Notes under the pieces: generated by a model
Database searches by the model: none
Told to the model about the DNA's origin: nothing
What the model saw: only the letters and a program-made list of their open reading frames with translations
Assembly (NCBI GenBank): GCA_015501055.1
Contig: JADNYV010000142.1
Span: 32,984 to 96,983 of the forward strand
Reading direction: 5' to 3'
Length of the DNA stretch: 64,000 bases
Origin: Mucidula mucida
Taxonomy: Eukaryota > Basidiomycota > Agaricomycetes > Agaricales > Physalacriaceae
Shown here: positions 55,778 to 64,000 of the stretch, piece after piece
Numbering within the stretch: the stretch's first letter is position 1
Layout: each line of letters begins with the position of its first letter
Program-made: the position numbers and the translations under genes

Positions 55778-56216
55778 AATAGACATACATGAACCGGTAT
55801 TGCAAGCGGTCCCAAATGTGTTGCACAAGGGTCTTGACGCGTTCTGTCGTGTCTCCCTCCAGACTGGCAAGACTAACAAATCCAGACACAGATAATAGAG
55901 TCTCATGTCTTGATAACTCATCCAAGAATCCATCCAGAGGAACTTCAGTGAGCCCCAGAAACTCTGACGCATCCTCCGGATCGTCCTCGTTCGAGGCTGA
56001 CTGGGATACGATGGGTGGACCGTCAGAGGCAAGATTTTCCTTCTGCGCTGTCTTCTCCTCGCGCTTCTTCTTGTTGGCCCTGCTGACGCGTTCCACACAA
56101 CCGCGACACGTCTTGTTGTATTCGATCCCGGTCCGGCCAAAGATTGGCTTAAAGTTGCCCTTGTCGCGTGATTTCTCGCGACTACAGGACCCGCAGCGCT
56201 GGGTAGAAACGTCCAT
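55773..56216 (-). pseudogene. Gene of unknown function truncated by the LTR of element B
   Basis: From ATG at 56216 the frame reads MDVSTQRCGSCSREKSRDKG, then EYNKTCRGCVERVSRANKKK, two Cys-x-x-Cys pairs about 27 residues apart that could bind one zinc ion, followed by a basic segment and an acidic linker. The protein then ends where it meets the LTR: the TAA at 55773-55775 belongs to element B. The rest of the gene is missing on both sides of the element. The open frame extends upstream to 56429, but the residues before 56216 look less protein-like. I do not recognise the family; a nucleic-acid-binding role is only a guess from the Cys pairs and basic run. Confidence 0.45.
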
Positions 56217-57358
56217 TATGGGATACGCGAGTAATTGAGCCCGAGCCGCGAGAACAGTTCGATATGATGAGGAAGACAGGTGCGCGAGGAAGCAAGTCCG
56301 AATTAGGAAGGTGCCTCCCGAGCGTGCCAGTAGGTCGTATTGTACTTGTGTCCATAGCGTGTCCGTATTGATCAGGGATTGGTTGAAACTTATGCTCAAT
56401 GTGTCTATAGGAGGTGTGTCTACGTTCACAGATAAGATTAAGAGTTAGGAAAATTCATGTGCCCGTTCAAACAGCTGCATCGGCAAGAGTAAATCACTCC
56501 GTTTAGGATATGTATAGAGAAATTAGCATAAATATCATGATATTATAACTGCACGGTGTATTCTGACTTATTTTGCTAAAGTATAGTGCAGTAGGGGACG
56601 ATGACGGGAGGTGTGCAAGATGGATCGCGACTTGGACGGATTTAGCTGACCGGCGGCAAATGCCGGAGATCACGTGGGGTGTAATGCTGGTGGGTGGATA
56701 ACGTTTATTCTCCTTGTTGTCTTTCTTCAAGCTTCAACATTGAGCATACAACTGTTTGAGCACTGCACAGGACGAGCCCGTCACAGCCTTTGCTGACCGT
56801 TCCCTTCTAGAAGAGCATGAGATTCGCGAGCAGTTGCTCCGGTAAGTATACTTTCCTTTTCACAGAAAGGCAGACAAGTTTCAACATACTACTTATTCGT
56901 ATATGATCAATCTCTAAATACTCGGGAGAAAGTAAAGAAGTGTGGACAAGGAGCGATAAACAACTGGTCGTCGTAGGAAAGATGGTTCGCTAAAGGGATG
57001 GCGCATCGAGTATCATCGACGAATAGTACCTCGCGATGGATTCCCCCTCAAACCTAAATGTCACATGTCGCTGAACTCGACGCTGTCCGGAGGAAATGAA
57101 ACAGCGCGCCAACGACGATCACTGTTAATCAAATTACGTCCAACATGTCGACGTTCCACGACTCGGGCGCGCGCCTTGCCCGCTTTGCCCAAGCCGGTAC
57201 GCGTCGGGCTCATTCCCTGTTTCCGCGCGCTAAATTGACCTGTAGATGTCTCTATATCGTCCTCATCCTTCCCAGGGGGCTCTCGGGAATCTATATTCCT
57301 CGATACTTCCCATGCTCTATCCTCCACCTTCTTGACCTCACCACCAATCAGTCCAGAT
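56217..57358. other. Intergenic, no gene recognised
   Basis: AT-rich, with no clear coding signal apart from possible 5' codons of the truncated gene up to 56429. Confidence 0.4.
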
Positions 57359-58593
57359 ATGAACAAGCTCTCTGCTCAGAGCGGCGACCGTCAGCGGTCC
57401 AATTCGGGCTCCTCAAGCCCAGACACGAACCGGAAATACTACAACCCGCCTACTCTTATTCATCCACATCTATACAAATGCACCTTCGCGGCTGCAACGG
57501 TGAGCGTCACGACCTTTTTTGGGGGGGTGAAAACACCAACGTTGTGCAGAGCCGTGTTCCTCGTCGCAATGACCTGCGGAAATTTCTTGACACGCCTGGC
57601 ATCGTATGGGTGAACAAGATACCCTTTATCACCGCTCTATGTCCCGTGCTCTCTCGACACTGGGAAGATCGACTCACGCTAATGAGACGACCTTCCGGCT
57701 TTGGGAAAACTACGTTCCTTTCCACATCCGAGTTTCTTCACGAATCCGCCAACGAACGCCCTGCCGCTCATGTTTTCGGCGATCATCCATCCAGTCTTCC
57801 ACCTGTCCGGGGGGATCGTCTTGTCCTGCGTGTTGACGTCCAGGAGGTCTTCTACGACACCGGCGAAAACATGCGCCGTTCAGTAAACGAATACATGAAT
57901 ATGATGATATATCACGATTTCTTTGTTCGATATGCCGAGGAACTGGATCTGTCTGATACAGCAAACCTCTTTCACCCCACGTCTAGACTTACGTTTGATG
58001 AGCTTGTAGTAAGTCATTTTCCTCCCAGGTACGAGACTTCCCTGACCATCGTTTAGTTACTTCTTCCTCGTTCCGGCCACAAACTCATTATCCTCATCGA
58101 CAACTTCAACTGGCCGCTATTAAAGTCAACACCCGAGAATTACGTCGAAATCAGTAGTTTCCTCCGGGACTGTATCATTGACCCTTTCCGTTCTGCCCTA
58201 GATGATGGCTGCGTAGTCGGTGGCGCTATTGTGGGGCAACCTTTGGAAGAAGAACCAACCTGGGTTAGATCCGCACTACTTTCCCAGTTCAACCAGATTG
58301 GGTGTGATATATCCGATGAGGAGCAAGCTCGAGGCGCTTTTGGTTTCACGTTTTCCGAGGTTCAGGCATTAGTGACGGAGGTCTTGGGCGAATCTGAGGG
58401 CATGAAATTTGTTGACGAGATGAAGGACGCACCGAATTATTGCAGCGGCGACAACGTGGAGTATTCCATGAGGAATACTTTTGAACGGTTTAGTTCGTTT
58501 ATGGGGCAGAAACGACCTAGCTATGAATGGGTCGACTGCGGCGGAAACGTTCGAGGTCGTTTGGTGCCTCCGGAAGAAGTATTCAGTATTTGA
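57359..58593 (+). CDS. AAA-ATPase-like protein (PF09820-type) with a degenerate Walker B motif
   Basis: Three exons (57359-57499, 57550-58008, 58057-58593) join in phase to give about 378 residues. Two introns of 50 and 48 nt have GTGAGC/CAG and GTAAGT/TAG borders. After a disordered N-terminus comes RNDLRKFLDTPGIVWVNK, then LTLMRRPSGFGKTTFLSTSE, the RRP-x-x-FGK(T/S) P-loop of this family. Walker B would be HKLIILIDNFNWPLL: where relatives read LIDE(Y/F)D, this protein has Asp-Asn-Phe-Asn, losing the catalytic Glu. GAFGFTFSEVQALVTEVLGE is the conserved helical sensor-like segment after the core. Relatives often carry a C-terminal PD-(D/E)xK nuclease domain; here the protein stops first. ATP binding is possible but hydrolysis is doubtful. 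Confidence 0.7.
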
Positions 58594-59063
58594 CGTGCGA
58601 CCTGTTGGCTATCTTAACCACTACAATATCCAATGTGCTTGATGACCGTGTCGAAATATCTCGGGCTATCCAGTGGCTTCCCATTGATTGAGTGGTAGAA
58701 ACATTGCAGCGCAACTGAAGCAAGGATGGCTGGAACATGTTTCTTAGTCAATGTCCTTCCCTCAATCGCTCTTATCAGACTACGCGACTAAAAGGTTTCT
58801 AAAACTTTCTGACAAGTCCCTGTCGAAAAGGCTTTGAAGGTTCAGAGCCAAGAGTTCGACCCAGTCAACACCCGCCCCCAGGTGATTGCAGACTTCGCAG
58901 TTCACTCGGCTTATATAAATCATATGTTTGGGTATTCAGAGCCAGCATCGCAGTCTCGGAATGCTGAACCGACGATTCGCATCCCGCCGAGGTTTTAGAT
59001 ATAACACTTGTACTTGGGATCCTTCGCGCCCTTCCAGTCCACTGTTGACAGTTAGTGAGGTGA
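58594..59063. other. Intergenic, no gene recognised
   Basis: 470 bp between the convergent AAA-ATPase-like and FAD-oxidase genes. No coding or RNA signal. Confidence 0.5.
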
Positions 59064-61673
59064 CTAGAAAGGAAGCGAAGATTCTCTACCGCAATGCCAG
59101 CAATCCAAGAGATGGTCAGGATCACTATACAGCATAAGCTTTTACATTGCCAAAAAGATGACAAGCTACTTACTACTTCCTCTTGATGGCGACCAGTCGC
59201 TCATAGTTATTGCCCCAGAAAGATGCTACGAACAGAGCTGTGTACATGGTGAGGCCTCCTGACACCATAAAGAGAGCTCACCCTCGAAATTCGGTTCGTG
59301 AATGTCAGCCTCATTCTAGCACGACGCCGCATCAGGACACGCGCGCACCAGCGTGGAATATGAACAGCCCACCTGATAAGCTCCAGAACCCGGCGTAATA
59401 TCTCGTAAGGTATCCATCTTCTTTGTAAGTCCCTGGTAGGCACGTATTTTGGTGTCCGTCGTTGTATTGAAAGACCAAGATGCCGAGGACGTGATCTTTC
59501 GGAGATGAGAGACTACCAGCGCGCACATCTCACAGGAAACGTACATGCCACAACGACCGTCTCCAGGCATCGGTGACGCTCGTTTCCTCGGTTTGATTGT
59601 ACAGGAATGGGGCAACAGCGAAGACGATAGGAAAACTTGAGTCTCGGAAGACCTCCATTACGGCGTCGAGCAACTTCCCGCGTTCCGTGTTTGTAGCGAA
59701 ATTATCCACCGGGATAAGTCGGGAGCTAGTAATGGAAGGCACACCCACGGGCTGCGCAGCGTTGTGAGACGTTGAAATCCCGAAAACAGGAATGGCATAC
59801 CACGCTAGACGCAAGAAATTCATTGAAAAAGCTGAGGAAGGATGGGATGACTGTCAGACTAAATGTGCTTGTAGAATCAGCTAGGCTGTCAAGGAAGGCC
59901 TGCAGCTCAGCCATGTCATCCGCTGCTTCTTCGATTTCGAGGATAGGATCGGTGAAAATGATACTTTGTCGAGGCTATGAGGGCGTCAAGCACATCAAGG
60001 TTGTGAAGAGAAGTAGTACTTACGAGCATGTAGCCTCCCCATCCTAGAACTCGAGGTCAGTCGAGAAAATGGGGGAAGCGACTGAAGAATACCTCTTTGG
60101 GCATAGAACAGCGAATGCGAGATCATAAACTGCAGAATACTCTCCATTCGTTCGTCTGTTCCGTTGAACGTCGCTACAGCCCTGGGAGACCCTGGTAAGC
60201 ATGAACAAGTCTTCTACGAAGGGAGTGGGGGTATACGTAGTAAGCGTTATTCGTGGAAGAGCCTTCATGGTCACTTCCATAACCACTCCAAATGTACTGC
60301 CTCCGCCTCCGCGAAGAGCGAAAAAGAGATCAGTATTCTGACATCTATTGGCGGTCAAATAGTCGCCCCTTGGCGTGACAACCTTTGCCTGTAACTGCAG
60401 ATATCCGCAGTGAGCAAGTGCAAAATGTAGCAAGCGACGCAAACACATACAACGCGATCGACAGCCAAGCCGAATACATTAGATATTGCGCTACGCGGGA
60501 AGTGTGAGGAACGTCTGAATTCGATTGTTGAGCTTACCTATGGCCGCCACCCTGCAGATAACCTCCTGCAGCAGCGATGCTCGTAGATGAACCGCCGGGG
60601 AAGGTGACATGGTTAGCTTCGGCGAATTCGAAAAGTCTTTCTTGTAGAACTCCGGACTAGCGACAATCTGTAACGATAGTACAATCATGGAAAGCGCGGA
60701 ACCAAGTACCTCGAAAGTAATAGCAGGGTCTCCTGAGCTCGGCGGGCAGGCGGAAGGGACGAAATCGGCATCGTAAGCAAGCTGAAGAAGATGAGCCTAA
60801 CATCTACAGGCAGAGAGGGAACTACTTGCCGATTGCAGGTTGTGGATCTTGGCTCGGAAGAACAAATTGAGCACGAATACTTGAGAGAAAGATGAGCCTT
60901 GCGCACCCATATACCAAGAGAGTCAGGCGCCGAGCTGCGACCAATGTAATCGTGCTGTGTAGACAGAAATCCCTGAATGAGCACACGGCGAAATAGTAGG
61001 GAAACACTTACACCGGTACTTTTGATGGCAAGGTTGATCCCAGTGATTCTCGCAAAGGAGAAAGCAGATTGAACGTCGGAGGGAGAACGAACATCAATCT
61101 AGAGACATCGGTTAAAGTTGTAAATGCAAGCACCCTTTAGAACAAATCATACATAGTACGAGGGGATACTGCCTTGTTCGCAGACGCTTGGTGGAGAAAA
61201 GGCCAGAGTGTCTTGAGGGTCCGCATCGTTAAGTAGGCATTGTGAAGAAGTAGATTGACAAGTCTCCCATTCAGTCTGTAGGGGGGATGAGGGACTGTCC
61301 TGTAAATGTCCGCAACAAAAAAAAATCACGTTCATATAAGCTGCGAACACATTCACGCGATAGTCTGATGTGAGAGGTGTGATCAGGAGCGCCTCGTAGC
61401 TGGGAGTTAGTGGTACACACCTCTGTTCGTATAATTGTCCATGACGCTTTCGCAGGTGGCTGTATTGAAATCACCTGCAACACCCTGTGCAAGAGAGTAG
61501 CATGGGCGGGCGAGAGGTGATGCGTAGAAAAGACGACCGTTGACCGTACTATTGAGTTCGTTCCACTGAGCATCTGTGATACCCCCGCGTAACAAGACAC
61601 TGGAGGCGGCAATTGGGGGAAAAAATCCACAAATTGCGGCGAAGAGAGTGTACTGCATGAGAAGGTATGTCAT
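59064..61673 (-). CDS. Secreted FAD-linked oxidase, berberine-bridge-enzyme (BBE)-like
   Basis: Flavin oxidase that transfers electrons from a sugar, alcohol or alkaloid-type substrate to oxygen, outside the cell or in the secretory pathway. The signal peptide [20 protein letters not shown] supports a start at 61673; an in-frame ATG at 61718 would add 15 residues before it. The PCMH-type FAD domain shows [17 protein letters not shown] and the covalent-FAD His in [26 protein letters not shown]...[10 protein letters not shown] region and [20 protein letters not shown] then [11 protein letters not shown] follow. Near the end [12 protein letters not shown], joined through an intron with donor GTAAGT to [13 protein letters not shown], forms the BBE C-terminal domain (N-Y-x-R-L...K-x-K-Y-D-P). 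The stop is at 59064-59066. About ten short introns are needed. The gene looks intact; the substrate is unknown. Confidence 0.8.
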
Positions 61674-61718
61674 AAAACAAGCGGAAGGCGGAGCTGTAGG
61701 CCTATAAGAGATGGTCAT

Positions 61719-62470
61719 TTTCGCAAGAATGAATCGTTTGCCATTCTGAGGGCGTGCCGCTGTTCACCAAGCATGATGATCATGATTTTTGAGATGCTGT
61801 AGCGCGGACCAATGCATCTCGTGCGCAGCCTCGCCATATATTTCCAGTGCCTTGCGATTACTTTGAGGACTCGAAAAGAAAAGATCAGAAAAGATCGAGT
61901 TCATCGCCCGCTGTTTGCCGAATGACAGGTACCGTTGCCGAGACGTTCATGGTCTGTTTTCGGCGACATTACCTGGGCCTGCCGTCCGGAGACCCAGCTC
62001 AGCGACTGTCCCGCCAACCCCAGTGCCAACCCAACGCCAACCTCAGTATAATCGGGCGCCAGTCCAATGAACGCAGGGCGCGCCGAGGTGTTTCAAACGT
62101 GTTGAGATCTCCTACCACTGGGTGACCTTGATGCTCAACCTATTCCAGTCAGTGCCCACGGCGCGTCCTGTCCTCTCATGAGTGGTGTTTTCTAATTTCC
62201 ACGCTCTCTTCATTCCACATCCTCAACGTGTATCGGCATCATACTATTTTGTGGCTATGTGTTCTTAACCTTTTTCTAGCACTTCACATATATGTACTAT
62301 AGCTTAACCTCCTTATTGTTTGACTGAGAGTTTCTCTGATTGTTGAGTTTATGCAAGGATGACTGTTAAGTGAGTGCATATAATCCTCTTACTAAACATA
62401 CTGGCAGCACTCACACATCTCCACCTTACTGAGGTTAGAAATAACATGTTGTGTCAAGGACTCGAGGCTA
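61719..62470. other. Intergenic, no gene recognised
   Basis: Upstream of the FAD oxidase and beside the LTR of the second element A copy. It contains a short AAAAGATCAGAAAAGATC tandem motif near 61876-61895; no gene. Confidence 0.45.
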
Positions 62471-62999
62471 TGTTAGCGACTGACTAAGCCACGAGACTCA
62501 ACCAGGTACCACAGCAAGAACTGAAAGAGAAAACGTTTGCGTTTGTAAGACTAGGCTAGGCCAGGTGTATAAACGAGATCGGAACTAAAGTACAATGATA
62601 CTACACTACTGCTTATATACTAGTAAGTCTGTGTTTGAAGCTCCTTGTCCATACGCGTTTCCACTAGGGATGCTCCACGCCCTTGACCCAGTGTTGTATG
62701 CTACTAGTCCGTGAAACCATTAAATACGAGTGGTGACTGCATGTAAGTAATAATACTGAAACAACCATGTGTGCTACGAGTGTCGGCGGTGTGTATACAA
62801 TAGGGATTCCATGAGGTATCGGCATGTATGATGTCATCCATGTGTTGGGCGTGTGTCCGACATGAGTACGGCTTCGGTAATGAAAAGGGGTGTGATCGGT
62901 GACGAAACAGATGATGAAACGGTCCGTTGGTTGATAAGACAAGGCTCCCGATAAGATATGATAAGATGTGAAAATATGAAAATATGGCGATTCATAACA
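62471..62999 (-). repeat. 3' LTR of the second element A copy
   Basis: 529 bp, reverse-complement relative of 47144-47677, with a handful of substitutions and small indels (for example a shorter G run near 62944-62950). Confidence 0.85.
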
Positions 63000-63010
63000 T
63001 CACCCCCTCC

Positions 63011-64000
63011 TTAAGGCGCAAGTTCCATTCTGCGCCAGAGTCGCTCCATGAGGGCTGCAGAGAGTAGCGTGACGTCGAGGGGTTCGGTATCGGGCGGTGG
63101 CATGGGTCGGAAAAGATGTGATGGAAATTGCGACATGGGGACTTCAATGCGAGCAAGCGCGGGTGGCTTTGGCTTGTTCGGATATTGTTGATGGAAATCA
63201 CTGATGGCTTTGTCGGCATTTTTGAGATTGCATGCCGGTTCCCATGTCTGTTTGTGTGTGCCATAACCCTTCCAGTGAACCTTGTATTGAAAACCCCCGC
63301 GGTACTTCCGGGAATTCACCACTTTCTCGACCTCCCATTCCGGTTCGGCTCCTTCCAGCACAGGTGGTGGACGCGTGTCTCGGGGTTGCGTCGGAAATTG
63401 CGGCTCGTGGTAAGGCGTCAGCAGGGCCTCATTGAACACGGGATGAATGCTTTTCCACGTGTGAGGAATCTGGAGCTTGTAAGAGCTCGTCCCGACTTTC
63501 TTGATCACTTTGAACGGCCCAAATCGTTTGTCATCGAGCTTCTTCATTGGTCGATCCGTGCTGAGATTCGTCCCTTCCAGCCATACTTTGTCGCCTTCCT
63601 TGTACTCTACTGCCTCTGTTCGCTTCCTGTCATAAAACCGTTTCATGTCCTCTTTTGCCATCTTCAATGCTGACCCCACTTCATCCCATGTCTTCCTCAT
63701 GCCATCGGCAAACTCCTGCGCAGTCTCATTTCTCGATGCCGTTTTCGGAGTGGTGCCTTTGTAGGGATGTCTGCCCATGTCTGCGAAGAACGGAGTGACT
63801 TTGGTCGCCGAGTGCACTCAATCGTTGTAAACGAATTCAGCAGAGGGTAGCCATTCATGCCAGTCGTTCTGATGATAGTTGATGAATAACCGTAAGAAAT
63901 GTTCTATCTCTTGGTTCAGCCGTTCCGTCTGCCCATTTGCCTGTGGATGATACGCCGTTGGAAAGTTTCCTTGGATGCCCAACAGCCGGTACAACTCCTT
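63011..64000 (-). CDS. Integrase C-terminal part with chromodomain, element A second copy (one in-frame stop)
   Basis: The frame enters from the right edge with LYRLLGIQGNFPTAYHPQAN and GQTERLNQEIEHFLRLF, which includes the catalytic Glu of the D,D,E triad. It then reads LPSAEFVYND, TGA (63818-63820), and VHSATKVTPFFADMGRHPYK in the same frame, so one nonsense codon splits it. The C-terminal chromodomain reads EWEVEKVVNSRKYRGGFQYK then VHWKGYGTHKQTWEPACNLK, with aromatic cage residues visible. The ending at 63011 lies next to the polypurine tract. Family members insert their DNA in the nucleus guided by the chromodomain; this copy cannot make a full integrase unless the stop is read through. 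Confidence 0.8.

Larger units (their letters stand above)
62471..64000 (-). mobile_element. Ty3/Gypsy element A, second copy, 3' end (continues past the window)
   Basis: Minus-strand copy of the element family at 47144. The window shows its 3' LTR, a polypurine tract (AAGGAGGGGGTGA on the element strand, 63000-63012) directly before the LTR, and the integrase C-terminal part. The five bases outside the LTR are ggcta (62466-62470), which should recur at its far end if it was inserted normally. Confidence 0.85.

Noticed and set aside
57145..57358. Upstream extension of the AAA-ATPase-like gene in the frame of exon 2
   Set aside because: Exon 1 at 57359 joins exon 2 through a perfect 50-nt intron in phase, so the upstream frame is not needed and reads through non-coding sequence.

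Overview
The window is nuclear DNA of a filamentous basidiomycete, most likely an Agaricomycete. The evidence is dense short introns (about 45-60 nt, almost all GT-AG), a copper-dependent AA9 polysaccharide monooxygenase, families that occur mainly in mushroom-forming fungi (DUF6534, DUF6535, DUF6593, beta-repeat/single-TM proteins), and chromodomain-bearing Ty3/Gypsy retrotransposons. No rRNA, tRNA or CRISPR array was recognised.

Layout. 0-9.6 kb is a well preserved metabolic and secretory block: the tail of a single-pass membrane protein, an MFS anion/cation symporter divergent from a Zn2Cys6 transcription factor, an AA9 LPMO convergent with that factor, and a second single-pass membrane protein. 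10.4-18.6 kb holds a MYND-finger gene with a one-base frameshift, a broken F-box-like gene, an SDR oxidoreductase, a DUF6534 seven-helix membrane protein and an ADP-ribosylglycohydrolase. 18.8-26 kb is a graveyard: a cytochrome P450 with a helix-C frameshift, a ubiquitin-specific-protease relic, and unassigned decayed sequence with imperfect duplications. 26-37 kb carries a DUF6593 gene, a TauD-type dioxygenase with a decayed fragment of a paralogue beside it, a large DDX60-like helicase and a small secreted protein. 38-45 kb has a nitroreductase relic in a tandem duplication, a membrane-anchored aspartic-protease-like protein with altered catalytic motifs, and a DUF6535 gene with apparent frameshifts.

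46.9-55.8 kb is a nested or recombined mobile region: a MITE-like inverted-repeat element, then the 5' LTR, gag and protease of Gypsy element A, cut off by a complete-looking reverse-orientation Gypsy element B. B has 185-bp LTRs that are identical in this sequence, but its reverse transcriptase is frameshifted and no target-site duplication flanks it. 55.8-61.7 kb has a gene truncated by B's LTR, an AAA-ATPase-like protein and a secreted BBE-type FAD oxidase. From 62.5 kb to the end lies the 3' end of another copy of element A in the opposite orientation.

The clearest mechanistic finding is a textbook -1 ribosomal frameshift signal at the gag/protease junction of element A: slippery GGGTTTT, a 5-nt spacer, and a 9-bp stem with one mismatch. 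A general caution: many genes differ from an intact reading by single-base indels, so uncorrected assembly errors must be separated from real pseudogenisation.
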